Shown: positions 22,938-36,469 of the stretch, one piece after another
Position numbering within the stretch: position 1 is the stretch's first letter
How the letters are laid out: each line of letters begins with the position of its first letter
Assembly: GCA_004352715.1 (NCBI GenBank)
Contig: SCFE01000113.1
Location: forward strand, 534,663 to 598,662
Direction of reading: 5' to 3'
Length of the DNA: 64,000 nt
From: Hofstenia miamia
Taxonomy: Eukaryota; Xenacoelomorpha; Acoela
The notes under the pieces: generated by a model
The model's input: the letters and a program-made list of their open reading frames with translations, nothing else
The model's database searches: none
What the model was told of the DNA's origin: nothing
Translations under genes and position numbers: made by a program

Positions 22938-25900
22938 TTTAAAGGCCGTGAAAAACAAACCCTTAACTTAGTACTCACAATAATCCATTATGCAGACTCT
23001 ACAGAAATTGTAATATAGTTTATTTAAAATGAATAGAAAACCAATTTTCAAAGTTGTAAGAAATCACTGCTGGTAGTTCCAATCACGAATATAAACATTT
23101 TACTTACCCCAGAACATCACTGATGTATTGCCTTGCAATGAACAATAAACAGATTAGCCTGCTGATACTATTACACCAAACTGCAGCTTTAAAACTGTTA
23201 GTCATACAATATTTGTGATTTTTGCACTTTCTGCATTATTGCCATTATTTTTGCAAAATGTTTATATTAATATAGCATTGCCTCCCTCCACCCTCCAATT
23301 AAAAAAATAAGTTGACGTAAATGATGTCCAGTCTACTGTGAAAGCATGCAGTGATCAAAACAATTCCACTAGACTTTCCATAAACATTGGTCGTTATGAT
23401 GATGTATTTGCAAAAAGTACTCCTTGGTTAAACAGAATTTCATACAAAGGCTGTGCTCCTTGTTTGCATTGAAAGAGCTTAGGTTTGTTTAACAATCAGA
23501 GAAATATTTTCTTCAATTTCTTTCATATTAAATTCTCTAATTTATTGCATTAGTAAGGAATCAAATGTCAAATATTGCGGTTTCCTTATACAGTAAAATA
23601 TCATCTATGATAAATTTTTGTCAAGAAGGAATTCTCGAACACTTACTCTATCATAATATGTAATTGATCTGTTAAAGTATCTGCCCAGATTTGCAAAAAA
23701 GTTATTCCGAATATCATTTTTAAAATTAACACGTCAATCTGTAAAACCAACTACAATGACTAAGTATCCTAGTTTAAATCAAACTATGTATTTCAATTTG
23801 TTGTAGCACAGGCATTTAACTTGACACTCATTATTCATTTTAATGATTTCACTCCAATTTTCAGACATTCACACAGTGTTGCTAGTAAAGAAGTTCATCA
23901 AACTAACTTGGGATTTATTTAAGCTCTCTCATGACGTATTGTGCTTCTTTTTATGACAACATTTTTTGTAGTCCACTGAAGTCAGCTTGAAGAATTTGTG
24001 TGCTCTTTAGAAATGACAATTTCTTTCTTTTTAATGAAGATTCAATTTTTATACTATATAATGCAAAACCTTTATTTAATACATTGCAGTGAAATTTAAT
24101 ATTTTTCAATAATAATACCAATAACAATGGCAATAAATGCTTACAGGAGGAAATATTAGAATTATTACTTGAATAAAAAAAGTAATTGCATTCAATTCAG
24201 AGGGAAGTAAAGCATTTTCAGTATATCTGGAACAGACTTGTAATGAGCTGAGCCAAGTTCAAGCACTGCTTTGTATATTCAACGAGCCCAAAATGAGGCA
24301 GTTTTAATCATTGCAAATTTTTTATTCTGCCTTTTCTTTTAAAAGTCAAAATTTCAGCAATTCAGCCCCATAATTTGAACGAAAAAATCCCAATCAACGA
24401 ACCGCTTTTTTTCTGCTGCCTTTTGGTGCAAGCATTGGTTGAAAAATGTTAGAGACACGTCCCTGTACTATGGAAGTGGCACACTCCTCCAATGCACCTT
24501 TGGGAATAAAATAGTAAGAAAGCAGTATTTTTTTATAGAAAGCAGATAGGAAGTCACTTAAAAAGAACTAGGTTCCAATATGTTAAAGAAGGAAACTTTT
24601 TGCTAGTATGATCAATAAAGACTTAACACTAGAATTAACATTACTCCTTGAGATTCATTTTACAGGTACCATTTCAATTAAAGAATTATGTAGAAGAATA
24701 ACAAAATTTTACTTACGGAAATTCAAATAAATTATTGATATTTTTAGAGGTGTATACTCCTGCTGTTATTTTTAATGAATGTATATGCAAGTAAAAAAAT
24801 TCAATTTGAGACAATTTTGACCAATTTGGTACTTCTAATGTTAAAATACATCGCAATTTTAGCAATTTTGGATTCTCTAGAATTTGAACAAAAGTTGTTT
24901 CAACAGAAAAAGTTAGAAAAACAAAATCAAATAAATTTGAAGAACGTTGCCATTGTGCGTGACAGATACATTTTTCTGATCATGCGGATGTTGTCATTGA
25001 TAGACTGAAATCAGCTCAACGTGAGAGACAAAAGTACAAGAGAGAGTGAAAGTGGAAGATAAAGAGGTCTTTTAACATGCAGAATATATTATTTTAGGTG
25101 GAAAAACAGATGGAATATTTGTTCTACGTAGGCAAAGAGGACAATGTTACAGAGAAACCATATTGGAAGAGCAGTACATACTTATTGAAGAGCTTGGAGA
25201 GTTTTGTTTTTTATCATGTCTTTCTAAAATGTTGTACTAAACAATGCTAATTAACACAGAAACTGTTCTAATAATATTTTTTAAAAGGCCAAACCAAATC
25301 CTCCTCAAATGACACATTAAAGATGTCTATTTGGTTTAAATCAATACATTAAAATCGAAAGTAGTAAAAATGCACATTTATTAAATCTTGTTTAAGCTGA
25401 TCAATACTTAGTGCGAAGAAAATATCTTAATTTACTAAATTTAATAAATATATTCCTTGGAATTAGCATTTTAGGAGACGTGCAAACGTCAAAACCCCCC
25501 TGAATCCGCCACTGATGTCGAATATTTTCAAGATATGGCAAAAATCTTAAAAGAAGTAACCGCACAAAGAAACTAAAACGTCTTCCTAAGTACATATTAA
25601 ATATATTGAAAGTAAATATGAATTCATAGCATAGCCTACCTATAATGTTCAAAACACAATTCATTTTGAATATGCTCAATCACATTTCAAATTTGGCAGT
25701 GACTCTATTCTCAAAATATCCAATAGCTTGAGTTTCAAATGGCATGTGCAATAAATACAAAATTAGAATCTTATTTAAATCATGCCAACTTACTTAATGC
25801 AATTGCTTTTAGTTGAATTATTGAAAATCAAACTGAAAATTTTCCATCCAAGCTCAATAAATATCTTGTGAATGGTCGAATTAGTCAGTTTGTGAAACTA

Positions 25901-27091
25901 CATTAAAAATGTAATTGGCACAGTTTGGTTTTGCTGAACAAAGAACTTCTGTTATGGTCAGCAGATCCAGCTTAGAAACAAAGTTTCTATCAATCTCAAA
26001 ACTGGCATTAAACTAAAAGTTTATGTCAACCTCAAATGAAGTTGTCTGAATTGTGGTTTTTATTTATTGCTATGGTGCAGCATTTATATTGGAAACCTCG
26101 AGAAGGTTATTCTACAATAATAAAATCAATTGACATGTGTAATTTGCATGCCTAATTAAAATATAATATCTGTCATGCATGATATCAAAATTTGACTTTT
26201 CACATCCACCCATTAGAATTTGAATTGGATTCATATGTTCATATATGGTATTGAATTGTACACATAAAAACAAAAGACAAAAATTTTATCTAAGGCTTTT
26301 TTAAATATGAAGTTTTGCTGACTGTCCAGTTGCAATTTTAAATTTGAATGACTGTAGTTTATTACTATCATTTAAGGTTTGATAATGCGCAAAATGCTTA
26401 CCAGTTTGCGATTACAGTGTGCAACCAAAACATGAGTTTGGCAATGCAATTGATGTGCACTAGCTTGATTTTGCTCATTTAGTTGCTCAAATTCCTGTAA
26501 AATTTATGACCAGTTAAATTGTTCAAATTATAATAAATGAAGTAATAAAGTTTTTCCAATTTAATGCAATATTTCATTCAAATATTATAACAATATCTGG
26601 ATTTTTGGCTTTGCAAATATGATATTATATATGCAATTAGGTTTGAGATAGCAAAAAATTGCATGTGGGTATATCTTCACAAACCTAGGAAGTAGATTAT
26701 GATCAGAGATGGACTTTTCAAGTGAATAAACCTGACTTAAAGTTGATCTGAGCTGAAAAATGCAAAAATATCTAGAAAAAGGAATCCATAAAAATCAAAT
26801 AGATCCTATCCAAAAAATTACAAAACCCCATTTTGGATTTAAATTTTAGCTTAGAAAAAAGTCAAGGAGTCCAAAGTTGATTTTCGAATTATCTGGTGGG
26901 AAGAATAAATATACTTTAAATAAGTGGTTGGTTTTTTATAGAAAATGGAAAATTCAGACCAATTTGCAGTGGGGTTGTGTGTAACATCACACTTTGTAAT
27001 TGTACATCACTAACTGAATATAAAGTGATTTCAAAACATACACTTTGAATAAATAAAGAGTATCATAATTTGTTGTGGATTTAGTAATTTA
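22938..27091. other. Long unassigned AT-rich region
   Basis: No gene recognised. At 25490-25515 the sequence (minus strand CAGTGGCGGATTCAGGGGGG) matches a terminal sequence seen in many invertebrate DNA transposons, suggesting a decayed element. A 77-codon frame at 24775-25008 is lysine/leucine-rich and unremarkable. Confidence 0.4.
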
Positions 27092-27766
27092 CCCTTTTTT
27101 GTTTCTCTTATAAGTATTGCAACACTCATCTTCACAATTTATTTCTGTAATGCTTATAACACAATATTTTTTATTTTTACACTAGGCTCAAGATTGGCAT
27201 TGTGAATTCAAATTTCCTTGTAGTGTTTTCAACAGAAATTTAGTTTTTTCCCATTCACATGTGAAGGTGTACCCTAAAAACTATCTCAATAAATATACAT
27301 TCTATGTAAATTATAGTATAAAATCGAATTCAGCATTAGAAATTTAGTTTATTTTAATTTTTTTTCTCGAATTCATTCTGTAGATTTTTTGAATTATGAA
27401 TAGTGTAAAATTTTGAAAGAGCCATTACATCACAAATTTTGATGAAAATTCAACCAATGTAATGGGATTTTGGCAAAATTTGAGTGGTAAAATTTTTGAA
27501 ACAACTGAATACATTTATGCAAAACTTACAGGATAAAATAAACTTTTCAGTGTAAATTCGATTTTTTCAATATAATTTACATAGCATGTATATTTATAGA
27601 GATAGTTTTTAGGGTGGCTCTTCACAGATGAATAGGAGGAAAGCTAAATTTCTGATGAATTCACAATCCCAAACTTAAGCCTAGTGCTAAAAATCAAAGA
27701 TAACTTGTTCTTCATTGCAGAAATATATTGTGAAGATCAGTGTTGCAATACTTATGAGCGCGACTG
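27092..27766. mobile_element. Tc1-type palindromic MITE with ~230-bp inverted arms
   Basis: Left arm from TAAGTATTGCAACACTCATC (27111) pairs with the reverse complement of the right arm (TAAGTATTGCAACACTGATC). The pairing runs through CACTAGGCT, ATTGTGAATTCA, CCCTAAAAACTATCTC and AATATACAT, leaving a central spacer of roughly 200 bp. TA flanks the right end (27767-27768) and the left end (27090-27091). The outermost ~20 bp differ between ends. No transposase remains. Total 675 bp. Confidence 0.85.
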
Positions 27767-27768
27767 TA

Positions 27769-29518
27769 CATTGCTTCTGAAATTATAAGATGCTCTAGTT
27801 TTGGTGAAATTTGAAATTTGTCTTCTTTAGTTTGACGTTGAAGTTTAAAAATTTAAGGAATTAAGATGACCTCTTACATGTTGATGTGATGAAAATATTG
27901 TTGAAACGCAGCTTTAACCAAGGAATTGTTAACACCTGCTTGGGAATTTTTGCAGTTATAGTACTGAAATCTGCATTAATATTTTCTTGTTCGAATTTTA
28001 GAAAAATATTCATAAAATTGTCAATGTCCAGGTTTTGGTAGGTTGTCAAACAGTGGACCTTTGAAAAGATTGATCATAAATTTTATGATGTACCTCATTA
28101 AGTTGAGACAAAGATATAATAATGCCGAATTTAAGGACTACAAGTCACACAGATATGCAGATTTTAGAAGAATATGTTTTCATCAAAACAATTTATGGCC
28201 TCGCACAATACCAGAAGCCCGTGACAATTGACCACAGAAGAAACATAGTATTTGGTCATATTTGGTCTTTACTTGGAATCTAGAATTGACTGCTTTGCTC
28301 ATTGAACAACCACATCACTTTCTATCACCTTGTGTAATAAAGTGTTGCCATTTATTTGAAGACATGGGGGAATTGAACCGTTAAAATTGGAGACTTTATC
28401 AAATGTTAAATTTCCAAGAGCAAATACCACGGACTCTAAAGGCTAAAGTAAGGAGGAATTTTATTGCTTGTTTTGACCTCGTGCTGAACCGCGAATTAAT
28501 AAGTCCAGGGATTATTCAGGAAGGTTATTGAGGAGCAGCAGGTTTCATCCAGGTCAACAACCAATTTTCTACCACCACCTAAGAATTATCTAATGTCCGA
28601 AATTTCAAATGAAACCAGTTTTATTTAACTTTGAGCAGTTATTGTATTATATTTATTGAAGCATAGAGATCAGTACGCTTTGTAGAGGAGACTGACAAAA
28701 AACCAAGACTGGGCATAGGGCTAATTGGATCTCCTTTCTTTACGGATTCTCCACTATACATCAAACTCAAATTTAACGTGCATTAAATATAATCGTTTTA
28801 ACCAAATAGCTATACCAACAATGCTATCGAGTCGGCGAATATTTTACTGTTGGATTATTTCAAGGAAAATTATATATAATATTGTGGTTTCCCAGCCTAA
28901 ATCCGGTCAAAACCACTTCATTCCAATTCTGCATTTCTTACGACACTTTTTTTTAGAAAAATCCTACAATTTTGAGCTTGCTAGACCAAAGTTGGGTAAG
29001 TTAAAAACGATCAGTAAAATCTGTGCATTGAATTGAAAATTCTAGATTCAGTTTTTCAGGAGTATTGATACTAATATTCAATTTTTAACCGCTTAAGAAA
29101 TTATATAGCATTTACTACAACGGTAGTGAATTTTTTCTAATAGCTGAGTCCAACATCTGTTTACGAACTTGGATTTTTCCGAATTTAAGCTGTCCTGTCA
29201 CAAAGTACCTCTAGTTACATTTTGCAACTTTCAACAATTTTAATTATTATAACTCACAATATTTCTCTAAAAGTTCAGGAATATAGAAAGCGTTTTCAAA
29301 TTATTTTCACTTTAGCAAAATATAATTTCGTCAACATTTCCTTAAGAATGACTATATTTCTCCAATGGTAGTTTCATTAAATTACCCCTTATGATAGATT
29401 ACAAGGACGACGCAAAGGTGGGTAATTTTTAACTGGAACTCCACAAATAGATATTTTAATTCAATCATTAAATCGATTTTTGTATTTAAGACAATAGGTT
29501 ATTGCCAACTTTTGGAAA
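27769..29518. other. Unassigned AT-rich region
   Basis: Short frames at 28043-28231 and 28725-29036 (+) and 27861-28049 (-) carry no recognisable family pattern. Confidence 0.4.
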
Positions 29519-29584
29519 GAGTCAGAGCAAATTTATTGCGCAATATATATATACAAGATCTACAAACTAACACATGACAAAAAA

Positions 29585-30427
29585 TAAATTTGAACAAATA
29601 ACTAGAAATTAATTTGTACAATATATAATAATATAATCAATGTTTGAGTGGATGTTTGTGTAGGTGCCCAATGTTGGATGTATGTTTCGAATGCATGAAG
29701 TGTATTACCGTCCCCTAATTTATACTGTTTTATTACAAGAAATTGTTTCATAATCTAAATTATTCCAAAATTAATTGATGTGTGAGGAAAGCCATTATAA
29801 TTTTTATCTAAACTAAAAAATTTTTGCGATCGCTCATTTAATTTAATATAGTCATTAAGGAAAAGGAAGATGTTTGTAGATATTTGAATTTAAATAAGAT
29901 AGATAGCATATGCATATGAATGTGATAGAACGGAGATAATATTTTATATTTATTACGATATACTGATGCTTCGTCATGCTTTTGTGCAAAGTTTAGAGTT
30001 TTTATNTAAATTTGAACAAATAACTAGAAATTAATTTGTACAATATATAATAATATAATCAATGTTTGAGTGGATGTTTGTGTAGGTGCCCAATGTTGGA
30101 TGTATGTTTCGAATGCATGAAGTGTATTACCGTCCCCTAATTTATACTGTTTTATTACAAGAAATTGTTTCATAATCTAAATTATTCCAAAATTAATTGA
30201 TGTGTGAGGAAAGCCATTATAATTTTTATCTAAACTAAAAAATTTTTGCGATCGCTCATTTAATTTAATATAGTCATTAAGGAAAAGGAAGATGTTTGTA
30301 GATATTTGAATTTAAATAAGATAGATAGCATATGCATATGAATGTGATAGAACGGAGATAATATTTTATATTTATTACGATATACTGATGCTTCGTCATG
30401 CTTTTGTGCAAAGTTTAGAGTTTTTAT
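29585..30427. other. Assembly join: 421-bp duplication around a single N
   Basis: 29585-30005 and 30007-30427 are identical copies of the LINE 3' region separated by one N (30006). Equal lengths and identity indicate unmerged contig ends, not a biological tandem repeat. Confidence 0.9.
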
Positions 30428-30884
30428 GCACCAATTAAATGTCTTTGATAGAAGCATACGATGTTTCGAATTTAGGTTAGTTAAAAGAAAAGAACAGTAT
30501 TGAAAATGAGACAAACAGAAAGCATGTATCAGTTGTTTATGATAATTGCTTGAGATTACATTGCACAAGTGATAACGATATCTAATGCCTGCAGTCATTT
30601 TTAAAATCTTATTCAGTAAAAACTTTTCAAATTTTAATTCATTATCTATCTCCACTCCCAAATAGCTGACTGACTCATTCTGCTTTATTGGCTTATTATT
30701 TATCTTAAGTTTTATATCACTTATTAGCTTTCTTTGTGCCTTCCGTGAGAAAATTATAAATTGAGTTTTTTCAATATTTAGTTTCAGTTGATTATTAGTA
30801 AAATAATTGTTTAATTTTTCTATATCTTTTTGGAGGTTTTTTGTAGCATCAAAAGCATTTTTTACGGTACTTATTAGGCATGTG
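30260..30884 (-). pseudogene. LINE RT palm/thumb C-terminal part
   Basis: Best preserved coding part of this LINE. YLGVEIDNELKFEKF follows the YADD box, then the thumb (AFCLSHFQYCSFLLTNLNSK) and NWCIKTLNFAQ. The C-terminal basic end is lost. Part of a non-functional ORF2. Confidence 0.8.
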
Positions 30885-31410
30885 TCGTCGGCATATTGGT
30901 AAATGTCGCTGTGTTTAACATGTTTTATTATATCATTTACAAAAATTGCAAATAAAATAGGGTCAGTCGTAACATAACTTGATTTTTTACTGTTTAATAT
31001 TACACGCTGCTATCTGTTTTTTAAGAAGTTCATTATTAAATTAATTGAATTAACACCAAAATTATAATTTATAAGCTTGTCTTGCAAGATATCGAAATTC
31101 ATTGAATTGAATGCCTTACTTAAATCTAGTAGTGCTACACAACTGCAGTTATTATGAGATATATTAGACTTAATTTGTTGCGTGATCGACTAATAATTGT
31201 TTTCCAAAAAATGGGAGATTATAAGAAGCGGTTGATTTGTTGGTATCAAGATTTTTAACAATTTTTTCTAATTCATTGATTGCAGCAAGTCTAAAGGAAA
31301 ATTGTTTTGATTGTTTGAGATTATCAGAATTTTGTTTTTTCTTATAAGATGGGAAATTGAAATTTAGTAGTTTTGTTATTAATATATGTACACAGTGCAT
31401 GATCACTAAA

Positions 31411-32069
31411 TCATTCAAACATTAAAGATTTGAAAGAAATTTCAGAATTAGTAAAAAAGTAATCAATTAAATTGTCCATGCGAGTTGGACAAACCGTATT
31501 TACACAATGAAGGTTACAAGTAGCACACAATTCATTTATAGAATTTCGTTCATAAGAGTTAAAGTAATTAATATTAAAGTCACCGAATATATTTAGAGAG
31601 TTATAATCATTAAATATTTCAGATATTTCGTATATTTTACAATTTAAAGATTCGACTAGATAATTTTTATTTGGATTATAAGTTATGTTTATCAAATCTT
31701 TTTGGAAACAGTTCTCCATTGATTTTATTTCTATCCACAGCGATTCAAATATTTCGTGATTAAGTTCATATTCAGATTTACGGGTTGGCTTTAAAGATTT
31801 TGGCACAATTATCAAAATCCACCACCTCTACCTATTCGATTCTTAGTAAAAACCTCAAAATTTTGTCGGTCTAGGTTAAACAAGTTAGGGTCGATATCAG
31901 GCTTAAGCCACGTTTCTGTAATTATGAATATTGCATTTGTTCCAATTTTTGTAATTAATTTTAAGAAATAGTTTCTGTTTGCATTAAGACTTCTTTCGTT
32001 AATATATATATATTTGAAGTTATCAGAATAGTTTTTTAATTTGAGTTCAATTTCTGTTTCACTTAGCAT
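31411..32069 (-). pseudogene. LINE AP-endonuclease domain
   Basis: Two overlapping frames cover nearly the whole domain. N-terminal frame (31812-32069): INERSLNANRNYFLKLITKI then TETWLKPDID and the GRGGG turn. C-terminal frame (31411-31815): IIVPKSLKP, FESLWIEI, NIFGDFNINYF, NLIDYFFTN, and just beyond the stop FSDHALC. The GDFN and SDH catalytic motifs are intact. One frameshift at GRGGG and one stop make it a pseudogene. Confidence 0.85.
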
Positions 32070-32520
32070 AGGACCTGCATTTGTTTCTATGTCACCAGAA
32101 AGGATTAATTTTAAAAGAAAAAATACCTAGTAGGTTGTTTATTAATCAATGCACTTATTTTGGTAGCACACATGTAGTAATTGAGATGTGAGTGCCTTCT
32201 GTGTTGTGTTTGGATGTGAGCATGCATATAATATATAGTTACATTTCGAAAAGCAAAATATATAACTAAATAATAAGTAAAAAAATTTACCAGTTTGATT
32301 GATTTAGGCATTTTGAGGATAGATGGATGGGGTCGGAAGGAGACTTCGACGCGTTGAGGAGCTTGTGACTTTTGCATAAGAGATGTAAGGAGCACGGAAT
32401 GATGAGAGAGTGATTTGGCGTGGACTGAGATGATTCTTTAAGATATGAGTCATTAGCTTGATTCCATTTCGAGAAAGATGTATCCCATCAATGGCTAAGA
32501 GGCTACTGTTGACAGTTCTT

Positions 32521-32521
32521 N
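32521..32521. other. Assembly join (single N)
   Basis: A 31-bp sequence (AGTCATTAGCTTGATTCCAT at 32448) recurs with one mismatch immediately after the N at 32522, as at the other joins. Confidence 0.7.
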
Positions 32522-32833
32522 AGTCATTTGCTTGATTCCATTTCGAGAAAGAAAAATAAGTGGAATGAAAGTAATAGATCAAAATCATAGTAAGTTGACT
32601 AGTTTGGTACTAATAATAAAAATCAATATATAACTCATAAAAATATTTTCAAAGAAAAATCATCTTTTTGAGATAACAAAAAATGTTACTAGTGCTTCAT
32701 ATTTCTATCAGCACCAAAAAGAAATTTTTCTAGAAAAACAAAAGTCCGATGTGGCAGCTAGTCATAATCACTGATGGCAAAATTGGTTCTGACAACTTAG
32801 CTTATGTAAATGATGTAATCAGAGTTAAATATC

Positions 32834-33333
32834 TTAAAGTTTGACATCAAAACATGAGGTGTCCGAGTGAAGATCACGATGGTGTGAGATAAGGTTTGCT
32901 ATCTTTTGAGATTTGGGTTTCCTGAGAAGTGTTTCCTGCACCTGTAGTTCTTTTCCAGTTGAAGTAGATGTCCGTGGTCGGCCTGAAATTTGTTTGTTGA
33001 TATTCTGAACGGTTCCATCTTCTTCAAATTTGATTCTGATGCGGGCAATGGTCCGACGATTGGGTGGCGGTTTTGCAAATTGATTTGTGAACCGGCTTTG
33101 CACTTCAGTGGCTTTTTCGGTCTTTCAATAGCATTTCAGGACAAACTTTCTTTCTTCGAAACTAAGTTGATTTCCTGCCATAGTTTCAGTAATTCAGGAT
33201 ATCTGCAACACAAAAAAAGACTGAGTACATTTATAATTATCATCAATTTGAACATTTCGATTTGTGTCCATAAATAAAGGTTTTCTCATAATTCTAAGAG
33301 TGAGTACATTTTTTGAGACACCCTGTATATTCA
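32834..33333 (-). mobile_element. Mariner relic retaining the DNA-binding domain
   Basis: The start codon at 33181 begins MAGNQLSFEERKFVLKCY. An in-frame TGA follows where relatives have Trp, then TEKATEVQSRFTNQFAK, NRRTIARIRIKFEEDGTVQ and the GRPRTST linker. Open to 32834, then unrelated. The right end carries an inverted-repeat-like terminus ACAGGGTGTCTCAAAAAATG (reverse complement of about 33313-33332) followed by TA. The left terminus and catalytic core are missing. Confidence 0.8.
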
Positions 33334-34438
33334 TTGGGTTTTCAAACTGGGCGGTACACTTAATAGTTAATGGAATATATAATGTGCTAAAATTGTTATG
33401 GGTAGAGGCGAAGTGTTTTCCTTTGGGGGAATATCTCCACCAATAGCACGTGTAGCATGTGAGTTACCAAAAGCAGTTCAAAGTTTGTATTTACCAACTA
33501 TATATTAGGCCTATATAATTTGTCCAATTTCAATGCTTATGAAACACCATGTAAAGATTGACAACAAATCATGGAAGAATGGATGCCTAAGGAAACAAAA
33601 TAATGTATTAGAAAAATGCATAAGGCCTACACATATTTTTGTGAAAAGAATAAAGCCATCTATAATCATTACAAAATATTGAGAAGGAAATCCTCAACAA
33701 AATTCAATATTAATCTACACGCATTCTTACAAAAACCTTTTAATGAAAAAAAATTTACAGAAAAAAATGAAATTCATTATATATATGATAATGGCAAATG
33801 TACCTCAATCAGTAATATTACAATTGAAGGATTTGTGAAACTAGGAATTAGTGACAATCTAAACATAAATTTTAAGCATTTCTATCATAAGCATCACTAT
33901 ATAAGAATACATGAAGATGCTCATAAATAAATTTATTATTTACAAAGAAATAATGAAAATTATTTGGAACAAAGCAAAAGGTCATTGTGAATTTCTGCCC
34001 TGGTTACTCAATGCTACTATGAGTGTGTTAGTGGGAGCTACACATGTATATGTAACTTCTTAATAATATTTTAGCAGAATAACCATATCTGGATTACTTA
34101 AAATTGGCTAACATTGCACCAATATAGAAGAGAAAAAGAAAGAATCTTGCAGAAAATTGCTGAACAGTCTCATTTTTAATATTAATTAATGAAATACTTG
34201 AAAATTATTATGTGAAAAAATCAACCAATGGGTGGAAAAATGCATAAATATCAAAGATCATATTGGATTTCTAAGAGGTACCTCTAAGAATAATGCTTTA
34301 CTTTATGCTATTGAGGAGAACTGGAGATGACAATTAGATAGGAATGAAAAAAATGTCATATATACATGTATATACATTGAATGATTACATACTTCAAGGC
34401 AACTTAATAAACTATTCTATTCTATTGGTAAATTTAAT

Positions 34439-35763
34439 GTAGCATCCTCTACCAGGCTTCTACATCCAATTTCTAAATTATACTATTATATTTAGAATGA
34501 TACACTAGCGGGTAGGGATGTACTAGTCTTATACTGCTTGACTTCTACATTATTAACTCCATTAACTGTAATTAATAGATGGTATAATGAACACTATTTA
34601 GGTGGTGAAGCTTTGCAGCATCCTTTCCAGTTGTTGGTGATTGGGCATCCGCCTGAGGCTGATCTCCAAATCAGGTAACAACTACTCTTCTAAGTTCCAA
34701 GTGAATGAGTTCCACCTATCAGCTCAATGAAGTAATTTATGTGTACCCTATCCTAGCTCAGTGCATACTCAAGACTTGGCACAACTAGACTTAGTCATAA
34801 TTTGTAAAGTGTACTATATACTTGCAATCTTGATTGTTGCTAGCTGCTTAATTAATTATATATTTAGCCATTACCAAAATATACTGGCTTTAGTAAATTA
34901 GATAAATATCTTTCAGTTTTCTACCCTACATGTAATAATTGCAATATTGGTCACATTATAGTAATAAATTTGGATCTAAAATATTAAAGATATAAATTCC
35001 TACATTCAGCTTACCAGCCTTATTTTGAATTACTTATCATTAGTACATGTAATGAAACAATCAATAGTTAGCTAAATGAAAATAAAAACTCCTAATCTTA
35101 CCCCTAACATAAGTGCAGGTTCATGGCTCAGAACAAGGAACTTAGAATAGTTCCCATTATGGGATCCTTGCCAGGACTGAACACCAAACATTTAGCTGAA
35201 CTTCTTATTAGATAATCAAAAGAAGAAATAAGTATAAGAAATCCAAAGAAATTTCTTTATCAATCATTACAATGAATTTCACACTATTTATAGTTAATTC
35301 AAAAAAGTACCTGNNNNNNNNNNNNNNNNNNNNNTTCCCATTATGGGATCCTTGCCAGGACTGAACACCAAACATTTAGCTGAACTTCTTATTAGATAAT
35401 CAAAAGAAGAAATAAGTATAAGAAATCCAAAGAAATTTCTTTATCAATCATTACAATGAATTTCACACTATTTATAGTTAATTCAAAAAAGTACCTGTCA
35501 ATTTCAAATATCAAATTGTTTGTTGGCCAAGATGGCTAAAAATAATGGAAATGAAATCGCCCCTTCATTTTGCCAAATTAGTACGATCAACAGATACTAA
35601 TTATAATCATTTTCACTGATATTTCTTGGTTGCATAACACAAACTAATCTAAGTTGATAGCAAATTTGTATAATACATTTTTTAATTACATTTTATATTT
35701 GATCTTAGTTTCTTTCCACTGACTATCTTTTGTTAGCAGCTTGATTCATTGGATGATGCTACA
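34439..35763 (-). mobile_element. Solo LTR-like element, family A, minus orientation
   Basis: Starts (minus strand) TGTAGCATCATCC at 35763 and ends GGTAGAGGATGCTACA at 34439. TTAA on both sides (34435-34438, 35764-35767) is a 4-bp target duplication. True length is about 1141 bp after removing an assembly duplication. Contains CTATAAATAG (plus 35284-35293, duplicated at 35468-35477) as a TATA box and an AAGATGGC motif upstream of it. No internal coding. Confidence 0.82.
35151..35497. other. Assembly gap with 163-bp duplicated flanks
   Basis: 21 Ns (35314-35334) lie between identical 163-bp copies (35151-35313 and 35335-35497) inside the LTR-like element. False gap. Confidence 0.95.
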
Positions 35764-35837
35764 TTAAAGCATATTGATCATTTTTGTGATTCTTTAAAAG
35801 TGTTATTATTTGTTATTTAGGTAATATACACCAGGAT

Positions 35838-36065
35838 TTGAAATTCAAAGAAGAAATGTCAAATTCCTTAAAGCTGAATGACCAAATACCAGAAGGAGCA
35901 GTCCTGGAGCAATTACTATTTAGGTTACATTTAAATGCTGCAGATGAGCACATTAATAGTAAGAATGTACAGTTTGCAGATGATACTCTCATTTACTATA
36001 GTGATAGTTTGAGCCTACCAAAAATTTCAAAGAAATGCAATAATTCTTTAATAATGATTTGTTAA
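35838..36065 (+). pseudogene. LINE RT fragment with FADD box
   Basis: 75 codons: IPEGAVLEQLLFRLHLN (relative of SGVPQGSVLGPLLF) then VQFADDTLIYYSD, the catalytic aspartate pair intact. Flanked by the two LTR-like insertions. Confidence 0.8.
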
Positions 36066-36469
36066 TACTAAATATTGAAAAAATTAAATTAATGGTAATT
36101 GAAAATAGAAGAAACAAATTAGCATTAGCAAATATTAATATATGTAATAAGATAATTATGGAATCAAAAAAATAAAATATTTGGGAGTAATAATTGACAA
36201 TAAATATAATATTGAAGATGAAAAAACAATATTACAAAGAAAATGGTGTGTGCTATGAGATCAATCAAACATTTAATTGAGGGTAATAATATTTGGATCA
36301 CTTGGTCTGTCCCACTTCTTGTACTTATCTTGTTTATTTAGAAACTTAAGGAAATAGCAAAATCAAAGTGGAAGTATATATTTAGGTGGGGATGAGCATA
36401 TTAGCAGCCAAAATAAAAAAGAAATGATGTGAAAATAACATCTAAAAGCATTAGTAGCTCTTAAAATAA

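Larger units (their letters stand above)
29519..32590 (-). mobile_element. CR1-like LINE, decayed, with endonuclease and RT
   Basis: Reading from high to low coordinates. 32304-32588 holds IDGIHLSRNGIKLM, resembling the C-terminal block of the SGNH-esterase found in CR1-type ORF1. 31411-32069 is an AP-endonuclease domain in two frames (ITETWLKPDID; GDFN at 31573-31584; SDH near 31400). 31170-31418 is the start of RT. Next come LLDLSKAFN (about 31120), YADD at 30885-30896 and the RT thumb to 30260. An AT-rich 3' tail with AATAAA ends near 29519. The SGVPQGS box is deleted and several frameshifts and stops exist. The true length is 421 bp shorter because of an assembly duplication. Confidence 0.85.

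Noticed and set aside
24775-25008. 77-codon lysine/leucine-rich frame
   Set aside because: Composition is that expected from AT-rich DNA, with no motif or splice context.
28725-29036. 103-codon frame
   Set aside because: Begins at TTG and shows no family pattern or neighbouring exon.
29585-30427. Tandem duplication of the LINE 3' end
   Set aside because: The copies are identical, of equal length and separated by an N. Best read as unmerged contig ends.
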